This document shows positions 54,601 to 64,000 of a stretch of 64,000 bases of DNA, piece by piece. The DNA comes from Agelas oroides (lineage: Eukaryota > Porifera > Demospongiae > Agelasida > Agelasidae), in contig OX422201.1 of NCBI GenBank assembly GCA_949130485.1, positions 4,252,516 to 4,316,515 of the forward strand. Reading direction: 5' to 3'. Below the pieces are notes generated by a model. That model did not search any database and was not told the DNA's origin. It saw only the letters and a list, made by a program, of their open reading frames with translations. The translations under genes were made by a program, and so were the position numbers. Position 1 is the first letter of the stretch. Every line of letters starts with the position of its first letter.

Positions 54601-57600
54601 TATGGTCCTCCCTTCCCTCCCAATCCAGCTGTATCCCTCCCACCAGTTCCTCCTGCCCAAGTGTTTCCACCCACATGAGGTGCATTGGTGGGGTCATGCT
54701 GGTATGAATGGTAGAAAGTAGTGAGAAAGAATTATTACCTGACATTTCTCAATTCACTAGTAGGTGCTGTACGCTCCACCATTTTTAGCTATCAAGTATA
54801 TAAGCTTGAAAATGGCATCCAACAAAGACTTGTTCTGTATGTCAAGTGCAAGAGAAGTCAAACTATACACATAGCCTGTGACCAAAAAAAAAAGTCCCCA
54901 GGCTTTTCCCCAGCTTTTCAGTCACATTTTTTCATACATTAGCAACTGAAAAGCTGGGGAGGAGCCTGAAAAGCCAGTATGGTTCTCCCTTCCCTCCAAA
55001 TCCAGCTGTATCCCTCCTACTAGTCCCTCCTACTCATCAAAGTCTACACACAGAAAGGCATGTGTGTCTCTGTCTTCCAGCAAACTTCAGCATCAGCCCA
55101 CAAGGACTCAGTCCACAATGACTCAGTACATGATAATACTATGGATAAAGGGTTAACTAACTTAACAATAATCACCAAACCTGCAGCACATGGCTACTCA
55201 ACACACTTAGTAAAGCTAGTGCATGGGAAGAAAAATGAGTAGCTATGGCCAGCCACAGGCAGGATACCTCACCAAACTTCATCCTTCTGTCACTGGTCAT
55301 TTAGATACTATAACCCAGTTCTACTGCTGTACTAGCTACTGGCCAAAGGAGAATGGCAAACTTTGGCATTTAAGTATTGAGTTCTATGGTGAGTGGCAAC
55401 TTTTTGCCACTCACCACAGAACTCAATACTTAACAGTCAAAGTTTGACGATTTGTAAAAAATCAACCATAAGGCCGATAACTTTCATATTTGAGATTTGA
55501 GTCATTTGGGCTATAAGAATTGTCATATAAAATTGGTGTTGCTGTGGCAACATAAATAGCGGTTGCTAACCTTGAAGCCACACCCACTGCATAAGGTCTA
55601 TATACTGATCATGCATACCTTTCCATGTTTGGGCCTACTGACATCCAGTCCACTCTCCCTCTCATAGGTGATCTGCAGAGGTTTCTCACTGTCTTCCCCA
55701 ACCATGGACCGCCACTCTGCAAGGGATCTAAAGAGATGGTAGCAAAAACTATAACCATCTGCACTAATACAGTTATCTTATTTGGATCATTTCCTACGAC
55801 ATGTAAGCAAGAGATACAAACCCACAATAACAAGACGACTGAAAAATATAGATAATTTCAGGCTTGCCCAGTTACAGTATATAAATAGTATGACTTAACT
55901 GTTGAGTGACAATTGCACATGGGTTTGCCCTATCAGCTGCATGACATCTAGGCCTTTTTTTTAGGGAGACATGGTTCGTTGATTGCTAATGTATACTTGT
56001 AATCACTGTCTGTTGTCTACAGTGAATGTGCGAGTGGTATCATTCAACCACTCACACAGTAGAATTGATCTGCATGCACAATCACTTCTCTCACCTCTGC
56101 AGTGCATGGTGTCCAATCTCCAAAATCCTAACTGTTCCCCAGCTATCTACAGCCACTATTGAGCCATTGTGCAAAGAGGCAACATGGATGATGGGCTTTT
56201 GCAGAGAGTAGACACTCTTCTCTCCAGCACTATACACAGAAAGTAAACAAACTAGTTGCACCACATATGTAATATCATAGTGAAACATTAAGTAAATCAT
56301 GTACTACAAAGCCACAAGTAATAATATGTGAAATGAGGAAAGATACACTTGTTACCATGGTGATGGCATCAAATACTGTTACAGTTGCAATGCATAATAA
56401 ACAGAGCAACCATAGAGTGTTTTATATACACCTTGGATCTTTAAAATACCACTCTACACATTAAACATTAACAACAGGTAAACTGTGACAACCATTAAGC
56501 ATCAAATTCCAGCCATACACAGGTAATCCAATCTTGCGGTAACAGTGTCTGGGTAGATTAACAATGGTCAGAGCAGGTTCCTGCTCAGTGCTGCCAGTAG
56601 TAGGATACACAATCTCCCCTTCACTGGGTATGAACGCTGGAGAAGCTGAATTTGTAACAAATCCAAGGTCTTGGGAGGTAGCTTGGGTAGTGGGAATGGA
56701 GTAGACCTCCACTTTAGAATGCTCCTGAAGAGACAAACAGCAAAGAGTGATTCCAATGGGCTATCTAGTGGAGTCTTCCAGACATAAGACAGAATATTGG
56801 GTAGGCCTGAGAACATAAAATAGAAGCTTTTGTGAAATTAATATACCGCCATGGGATGAAGAAGGTGATGCTTTTTAACATCCTTATGCGACATTTACAG
56901 CCTTTATCGCAAGAGATCAAAATAACACGTACATAAAGTACCCATTTGAAACACATAACAAACAAGTGTCAAATCAAGCAAGCAAGAATCGTACAAGGTT
57001 TTCTCATATGTGATAGACTGTAAAGGTTGCAACTTGCATATCAGCACATTACCTTCAGTGGTAGTCCAGTGAGCACCGCTCCACCACCGTTGCTGTTGTC
57101 ACCTCTGGACATCAATCTGCTATATGAAGATGGGGTGTTCTCATCTACCACCATACTGAGACTTTCTCCGAGAAGATTAGCAGGGAGGCCATCAGTGGAG
57201 AAACACTTCACTGTAGCTTGAGAGTATGAAAGAATAGTTGTGTATTATTGCATTGCATCTGATTCTCTGTACAGTGAATTTAATCAGACATGTCATGGGC
57301 ATGCACAGTCAACTTAGTCCAATAAGCACATCCACCATCTGATGATGTATGCATACACACCAATATTTATGTGTATCCCCTAAGACTTTATCATGGACTT
57401 CACATAGTGTGGGGCTTACTCAGAATCTCCCCAGCAAGCATTAGAAGACTATCATTGAACTGCTGTTGAGTAGATGAATATAATCCACTCACCTGGATTA
57501 CAACTACCTGACGTGTTGACTTCCAGTAACGACACAGTGGGAGTCTCTTCTGTAGGACTACTATTCTTGATGTTCAGCACAAAAAACCTAAAGTAAAGTG

Positions 57601-60600
57601 GATCAACACCTGTAACTGCATGAGATAAATGAAATGGGACCTATTTACTGAAGGCAAATTATGTCACATGCACAACAGAAATTGTGCATGACAAGGTGAA
57701 CATAAAATCTGCATGTAGATGCATGCTGTGATTGTGCCGACCATGTGAATATATACTGTAGGTGGAGCTTTATTATCAGTTCTACATTAAGCTATTACTG
57801 TGTACCAACCACATTCTGCTACTATAACCATAAATCATCAGTGTATCTCATGTAAGCTTATAGTCTGGATTGAGTGCATGTGGTACATAAGGCCTACTAT
57901 ACTGTGTGGTACAAATAATGTGTTTGCACTGTATGTGTTACATGTGTAGTTCAACTACAAGAACTGTAATGTGGCTAATGGTTTGTTGCAAGAAATGGCT
58001 GCTCACTTGTCTCTTGTCTTATCACAGACAAGCAATTGCTCTCCTGATAGCATATGCATGTCTGTCACCACAGTAGGCAGTGAGACTGTGTGGGCAACTG
58101 GTGTAGCACTGGCAAAGTCATACAAAGTAACAGAGTTCCTACAAAGGAAGAGCACCAACAAGAAACCAACATACTTCATCACATTGGAGAAAAAGTGACA
58201 CATGTTTGTAATGTTTTTACCTACCCTCCTTCCTGAAAAACTGCCAAAAGGTCATCAGTTAATGCTCCTCCACACAAATGGTAAGGATGCTGCAAGAATT
58301 AAGTACAAAACCACATTTTTTGTTCCTTCATTCTATCTGCATTGTTTGATTGCCTACTTCCCCAAGTAGGACATGGATGAATTATAATGAGGTATTGGGT
58401 AAATGTAATTAGTTACACCTAGGTCTGCTTTTCAACAGAAACATGGTTCACTGGTTGCTCATGCTCACTGAAATAACCTACACGTCTACCAAACTGAGTC
58501 TATACCTGTTTATTTTTCTGCCTCCATGTTAACAGATCTGTCAAGCTACTGGCAGCAGTGTGAGAGCCCATTCGGTACACCTCACCTTCAGTGGGGTGCA
58601 CCAAGAACATGGAGTTAGTCTGTGGAGATGTGGAGGCAGCAGAACATAATTAACAAGCAGAGACACACCACAAACACCTTCAAAGACCCTATTGGATGAA
58701 CATTGAATCAGACATCCAGCTTATCTCTTATACATATGCATGGCTACCTGCATTTGGTGATGTTCAAAATCTTGCTTGCCATTGTATGACTCAGTTACAT
58801 AGCTAATCATTGAAGCCCAATAAACAGAAGAACATTATGGAGGACCTGGTGGCCGCTACTCACTTCAGCCTCATGTAACACAATTTTTCCTGCATTGTGA
58901 CCTCCTAGTGAAACAGGTGTCAGCTGGGGTCTCCAGAGTCCTCGGGTAGAGGGGTACAAGTGGTCAAGGTCCATGTGGTAGAAGGAGTCCCCGTTGAGTG
59001 GCATACTGAACAGTGAAATTGGATTTGCTGTGACAGCATGAAGAAAATCTCCATGCTCAGGTGATGAACCTGAGAATTTGGTGTACACCACATGTAAACA
59101 AATACCCTAGTACTAGGCATTCATACTGACACACAAAACACAATTCCTACTTGAAACTACTATCCCCATAAAATTATAACCATACGTAGTTTCAATATCA
59201 TTTGCAAAAGGAGATAGCCAACCTTACTTTCCAGTGAAGAATCAGTCCATATGCACATAGAATATCTGTGAACTACACTAGAAGCTCTACCAATCCATCT
59301 GTCTGCTACTGACTTGTTTTATAAGTAAACCAGGGGCAGAACTGGGATTCACACCCAAGACTTTTGTGGTCACCACTGATCCAAAAGGCAAAACATGAGG
59401 CTATAATGTATACAGGTTTCCTAGCATGTTCATTCCCTCTCAAGCTCTTTTAACCAATTCAACCACATCAGCTTTGTTTTCACTGTAAATTGCCAACAGC
59501 CACTAGTAGTACGACTCATAGCCAGGTTACTGGCCACTACAGCATTTCTCTGCTATGTACAAAAGAAGTTGGGAATGCATGATTACCTGGACCAGTGCAG
59601 ATTGTAGCAATATAATTGGTCTCATGGATAGGAAGCATCCAATGACATCTCAGCTCAGAGAAACCAATCCCCCTTGATTCAACCCTTTCAATGGGATACT
59701 CTCTTGCTTGCAGTTGGTACGGACCCTGCGCAGTAAATGAGGAAAAATGTCCCAATGGAACAGAGAACAGGATTGCAAGTCTTGTGGTGTCATATATACA
59801 TACCTTCATGGACACAGGAACACGTTTCATTTGGAGAGAGCCTTTGTTTGAGCTGACAGTCCAATGCCCAACAAGGGCTGGCTGAGGTAGGGGGTGTCTG
59901 GAAAAGAACATGCACCTGACAATCCCTCAAGTGAGTCTCCACTTAATAATTAGTCTACAAGTACTCATACACAAGGCAGAATCTAGAAGTGTACTACACC
60001 TATGTACAATTAATCATTTAAAAATAGTGTTGATGACAAAGAATTTCACAGAAGCAACCAGCACATATCAAACATGCTATAGATATAACAGAACCTACAT
60101 ACACATGTAGAGTCTATGTGAATACCATAGAGTACGTATCAAGCACCCACCCCCTCTCCTCACTCATTCTATAATCTATGTGTGTACAAACACAGCTAAA
60201 TTTGAACAACAGCACAGATGAAATGCCATCACAATGATACGCAAGATGCCATTTTCAACTTTAAGGCTGCACCAACAAAGAGAGGGGAAAGTCACAGTGG
60301 GGGAGAGGGGTGAGGTGGTATTTGCTAAAACCATAGCCTTCTCTGCAATAAATATGTGCTGCTCGGCTATGAAGTGATGATAACGTACAGATTAAGAACT
60401 CATGTCAACCGGCAGTTGATTACATGTGTACCTCTCTCACATTTCCACTACGTACCATACCCTTATAAGAAGATGACGATGGAAACATTATGGTGAATGT
60501 ATGGCAAGAGCATTGCATGTGTTTTCAAATTCACTCATGTTGTGGCAGTAGAGCTTTAACTTATGCTGCTACAACACCTACCAGGAGGCTGGTTTAAACT

Positions 60601-62181
60601 AACCATCAGCAATTTCCATAAATGGAATTTCACGCAAGCATTCAACTACTACATAGTATACCTAAATAAAAATAGTTTTCATGTGTACAGTAGTCATACA
60701 AGGAAATCTTTGCACATAGGCAAAGAATGTATGTGAGTTGCCTTGATGCTGATATGCTACTAGCTCCATGCAACAGTTATTACTCTTACTTAACGATTGA
60801 CACACTGTAGTTGAAAACAATACAGGTAATGTTAACATGTACAGACGATATGGATATCAAAATAAAAAAGGTGTAGTGTTCCTCACTATATAGAAGGAGA
60901 AAACCCATCTTACTCGGGAGCTAGCTGTACAGCAGTAGTTGAGGCACCGACAGGAATACCATGCTTATGCAACACTTTAAAAACCACTTCCAACAGTTCA
61001 CGATGGTAGCTGTCAAAATCAAACACGTTCCTCACCACACTTGCAATACCTTCACCAGGAAACTCCTGTATAGATACACAGTGATAACACAACACTTCAT
61101 AACAAGCCTAAACTACACCCCAAGATGCTTGCAAAACATACGGAGAGTTTAGTGCTGCTTTACCTTAGCTAGAAAGTTTTAGTGCTGCTTAGCTATAGGT
61201 CTCATCATAACACTGCTTCATCCTCAGGGGAGGAGCCAGACATGAGTTTACTTCCACTTCCGTTATGAACAGCAAGACACATCTGACCTCTTTACACTCG
61301 TGCATATGTACTATAGCTTATAGCAATGAGCACAATAACGTAGATCAGAAAATTTTCAGTGTTAAAAATTTTTCGTCAGTACCCTACTAGGACGAAAAGT
61401 AAAAACATTTTTAACATCGCTGCATTTCCACGCTTGTTCTGACACTCTAGCTCCTCCAATGACTGCTTCCCATGCTTTTTGTAGATATGCATGGTACCCT
61501 CTCACCACGACTCTTTCCTGAACGTCTCCATTTTTTGACAACCCAACACACATGTCTTTCTTACCAGACCCGGATCTAAATCTGGGTATGAGACTATGAA
61601 TTTTCATTGTTTAATAATTTTTCATTGTGTCTAACTTTCATCGGTGCACTGAAGTGACAACAATTAATCAACAAAAAATTTAACAGACCAATATTTTTAA
61701 GGGCGAAAATTTCCCCATCTATGGTATAACATTGATGTAGGCATATGGAGTGCATGACATCATGAAAGTGGGGAAATCCCTCTCATGGGGTGACAGTGGT
61801 GTACCTGGTGAATTGTCAGTAAATGCGACTTTTATTCATGCATGTGGTAGGTACACAATGGTTCTAACCAATGCACTCAGATTTGATGTTTATCACTTCT
61901 TCTGGTCTGGCAATTGGCACTGTTAGGGGGTGTAATTTTTCTCCTTTTTTGTGCATCTCGGGGTGTAACAAGTACTGGTATTTACATTGTATTTGATATG
62001 GTGAGCAGGTTACACTGAAACACCTTACTTGTAAGTGTTTCACGATGTTGACCACCTCTCTAGTTGAGTAGGGATAAGCAATTAGCCCCTCATCAGCCAT
62101 CTGCCGCAACTCAGAAAAAGCAGAGACAAGTTTCTTTAGACTGGCCTCTGGAACATCAGGTCCGTACTGCCGCAGCATAGC
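51695..62181 (-). CDS. VWA8: VWA8, C-terminal ~890 residues (5' part not in window)
   Basis: Twenty-one exons, from 62181-62029 through 61065-60914, 59897-59804, 59725-59587, 59069-58864, 58619-58506, 58289-58225, 57587-57493, 57216-57053, 56724-56519, 56229-56095, 55727-55619, 54698-54534, 54135-54089, 53642-53534, 52980-52918, 52833-52771, 52664-52509, 52390-52292, 52219-51981 and 51794-51695. All junctions fit in phase (2,673 nt). Markers in order: MLRQYGPDVPE, YPYSTREVVNIVKHLQ, NVFDFDSYHREL, LHKHGIPVGA; VGGNTWAGGTGGRDTAGLGG; RRQIQTLRIMLD; TGERAIYKRRGE; and a VWA domain with MIDAS DVSGS, DIVGHSGD and VIVLSDAN; the end is LPQILQQILSSTLM. VWA8 is a mitochondrial matrix AAA+ ATPase; the AAA modules lie upstream. 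The exon 10 donor (GT|GTATGG) is the least certain. Confidence 0.94.
54977..55032. repeat. Decayed duplicate of part of a VWA8 exon
   Basis: AGTATGGTTCTCCCTTCCCT followed by CCAAATCCAGCTGTATCCCT is a diverged copy of 54597-54662 inside the exon coding GRDTAGLGGKGGPYR. It adjoins an inverted pair (CAGGCTTTTCCCCAGCTTTT at 54899 and AAAAGCTGGGGAGGAGCCTG at 54951), suggesting capture next to a foldback element. Not usable as an exon. Confidence 0.7.
55358..55445. other. Near-perfect ~42-bp hairpin in a VWA8 intron
   Basis: The left arm AAACTTTGGCATTTAAGTAT then TGAGTTCTATGGTGAGTGGCAA pairs with the right arm TTGCCACTCACCACAGAACTCA then ATACTTAACAGTCAAAGTTT over a 3-4 nt loop, with only a few mismatches. 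It could be a miniature foldback transposon or a small-RNA precursor; the tiny loop favours a foldback element. Confidence 0.7.
59332..59403 (-). repeat. tRNA-derived SINE fragment
   Basis: On the minus strand TGGATCAGTGGTGACCAC resembles an A box/D arm and GGGTGTGAATCCCAGTTCTG resembles a T arm with B box followed by an acceptor-like CTGCCCC. No matching 5' acceptor strand or anticodon stem was found, so it is a SINE remnant rather than a tRNA gene. Confidence 0.45.
59898..60913. other. Long VWA8 intron, nothing recognised
   Basis: No exon, element end or hairpin was recognised in this 1.0 kb intron, apart from short purine-rich GGGGAGAGGGG at about 60300. Confidence 0.5.
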
Positions 62182-63373
62182 CTGGAGGGAAGACAGGATA
62201 TGTCATTCTTGACATGTAAAAAAAATGGTGCATAGCCAAAATTTAAACTTCATACACTTTGAAATGCATTATCTGGAGTTAGCTAAACTGCTGTTCTGAC
62301 TTCCTACAGAAGAAGAAGCCTTCCAGAAGAAGCATTCTAATTGCAGCAGTTTCCTTATATTGAATCTGTGACCTAGTAGAATTTCAGGCTACAGTGCTAT
62401 TCAACTATGTAAGCTGATATGCTGTAGTCTTCCACAGGGCACCATGAAGTAGTGAAGCCACAGGGAACTTGAAAAATGATCTAACATACTTGGAAGCCAT
62501 CACCCCTGTCCTCACTAATTAGGCACTGAGCTCCTAGACCTTCCACGTGTCTCAGGAAAATGTCTAATACACTACAACTGTTACACAGTAACTACAGTCC
62601 AGGACTTGGTATTCCATGTACAGCAATACTTCACTTTGTAGTTACACGGGTACCTGTTTTTGTAACTACAGTAACTGAATTGTAAGCACAGTTTGTGAGC
62701 AGATGTAAGCAGAATGAGCTGTGTATATTGGTGGAGGTACTCAAGTAATGCATGGGAAAAAGAGCTTGACACTGCTGATGGTGTGATAGCAAGCCAGCTT
62801 GATGTACCGGTTACGTAAGAAGTGTCTTTTATTACTACTGTCTTGAATCTCTTAGCTGCCAGGTACCGGTACAAACACTGACCAGGACACACTCTGAACA
62901 AACATCTACAATGGTGTTTTTCTACTGTCCCAATGGCTCAGGACCCCTGGTAGCTTAGAGCAACTAATCTTAGATGGGGGGCCAATGCTAAAACAAATTA
63001 ACCACCAAGTGGTTGCCCTGGTTACAGGCATCAATTTAAGGCCATAAACAGTTCCCTGAAATGCAGTTGTAGTGACTCATTGCAGATGCTCCAGAAATTG
63101 TTGACCAGTGTATTTTAGAGGATTGTGGTTGTAAGATGAGCTTTCTTTTAGGGTTGCTTTATGCAAATAGACTCCTATAACCACAACCATGACAACCACT
63201 TTGTGGTTAAAATTGTTTCTAGTGGCTATTTGATAATTAATTATCATTAGTTACACACACTTTGTTGGATGCATTTTTAGGAATGTCACATAAGGATCAT
63301 AGGTCATGTGCATGAGAATAATAATATTTAAAGCTAACAATAAGTTCACACTTCAGTTTGTTTTTCTGTAAAA
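62182..63373. other. Non-coding stretch upstream of the last visible VWA8 exon
   Basis: No further VWA8 exon was found, so the next upstream exon lies beyond or is too short to see. 62470-62530 is a second copy of the repeat seen at 32866-32935 (CACCCCTGTCCTCACTAATT, GAGCTCCTAGACC). A CCACCAAGTGGTTGCC block at 63001 and ACAACCACTTTGTGGT at 63192 look like remnants of an inverted-repeat element. Confidence 0.5.
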
Positions 63374-64000
63374 ATGGAATGCCAACTAGTTGAGACAGTG
63401 CTTCTGGCTGCATCCACTCTCTTTGTTCTAGCAGCTGCCAGTGGGATTTCTGCTGCTGATCCTTGTACAGCTTCACTCCCTGCTGTTGCCATCAGAGGAG
63501 ATGAATGTCCAGATTCAATTGGTGATGAAACCATCAACGAGATTGAACAGAATGTTTCTACTTTGCTACAAGATGTGGTAAGCTGTAAGCTACTAGGCCG
63601 TACCCCTGAGTTCCCAGCTAACTCCTGTACAGAGCTTGCAGAGCGAGAGCCAGACATCCCCTCAGGAAACTACTGGATTCTCAACTCCACACATGCAGTC
63701 ACCAGTCCAAGTGTTCTGTGAAATGGGTGAAGCCTTTCCAGCTAGTCTCAATGTCACCGGAGGCTGGGTGAGGGTAGCAAACTTGAACATGACAGACCCT
63801 AACCAGCAATGCCCCGAGAACCTACAGCGGTCATATACAGACCAGCCTGTACGACTGTGTGGAAAGAGTACCAATAGTGGCTGTGATTCAGTCACCTTTC
63901 GTACTTATGGAGTTCAGTACCAACAAGTGTGTGGTAGAGTGAGGGGTTACCAGTACGATTCACCAGATGGATTTGAACGGCACTCATTTTGTCCAGCTCC
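63374..64000 (+). CDS. Secreted fibrinogen-like protein, N-terminal part, with a frame break
   Basis: ATG at 63374 opens MECQLVETVLLAASTLFVLA then AASGISAA, a signal-peptide-like stretch. LGRTPEFPANSCTELAE and PSGNYWILNSTHAV follow. At about 63700 the conserved frame continues one register over with VQVFCEMG, GGWVRVANLNMTDPNQQCP, VRLCGK, YQQVCGRVRGYQYDSPDGF to the window edge. This SGNYWI...VQVFCEMG...GGWVRVANLNMTDPNQQCP pattern is seen in fibrinogen-like extracellular proteins of sponges and cnidarians. The first frame stops at 63721. Both sides look conserved, so the shift is more likely a polymorphism, sequence error or a recently broken paralogue than an intron. Either partner of a cell-surface recognition family or a pseudogene. 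Incomplete at 3'. Confidence 0.6.

Noticed and set aside
59332-59403. A functional tRNA gene
   Set aside because: A- and B-box-like sequences are present but no cloverleaf or acceptor pairing can be formed.

Overview
The window reads as nuclear DNA of an early-branching animal, most likely a demosponge. Genes are split by many short GT-AG introns (TCHP: 20 coding exons in 7 kb), gene order is tight on both strands, the DNA is AT-rich, and introns and gaps are packed with short inverted-repeat transposons. Single-copy animal genes (SMARCB1, TCHP, VWA8, THEM6) sit beside sacsin-like, YHYH-domain and fibrinogen-like genes of the kind expanded in sponges and cnidarians. The species cannot be fixed from sequence alone.

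Layout. 1-2.85 kb: repeat-rich flank. 2.86-18.43 kb (+): a giant sacsin-like protein whose 13.5 kb exon splices into a PARP catalytic exon, giving an Hsp90-like/SIRPT x3 - HEPN - mono-ADP-ribosyltransferase protein of about 4,690 aa. 18.97-19.12 kb (-): a 48-aa one-TM microprotein resembling PIGBOS1. 19.2-23.3 kb: repeats, including a ~1 kb direct duplication. 23.37-24.28 kb (-): secreted YHYH-domain protein. 25.5-26.2 kb (+): THEM6-like thioesterase-fold protein. 27.57-33.50 kb (-): SMARCB1/SNF5, complete in six exons. 34.78-41.83 kb (+): TCHP (trichoplein), complete in 20 exons, head-to-head with SMARCB1. 43.91-50.55 kb (+): eight-exon gene with a USP7-like MATH/TRAF domain followed by RING, B-box and coiled coil. 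51.70-62.18 kb (-): the C-terminal ~890 aa of VWA8 in 21 exons, 5' end not in view. 63.37-64.0 kb (+): start of a secreted fibrinogen-like protein with a frame break, running off the window.

Repeats. At least eight families of short inverted-repeat elements are recognisable, several with clear target duplications: a hAT-like element (8-bp TSD) in the PARP intron; a 9-bp-TSD Mutator-like family, present three times and carrying telomere-type CCCTAA repeats; TA-flanked elements in SMARCB1 introns; and a dispersed family whose ends read AGCCTCRTTCCCAGGCC. I saw no tRNA or rRNA genes, CRISPR arrays or retrovirus-like elements.

The genes do not form one pathway. SMARCB1 (BAF chromatin remodelling), TCHP (centriole/cilium) and VWA8 (mitochondrial AAA+) are housekeeping genes. 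The sacsin-HEPN-PARP protein and the MATH-RING-B-box protein have domain combinations typical of stress-response or innate-immune effectors and are the most novel items here.
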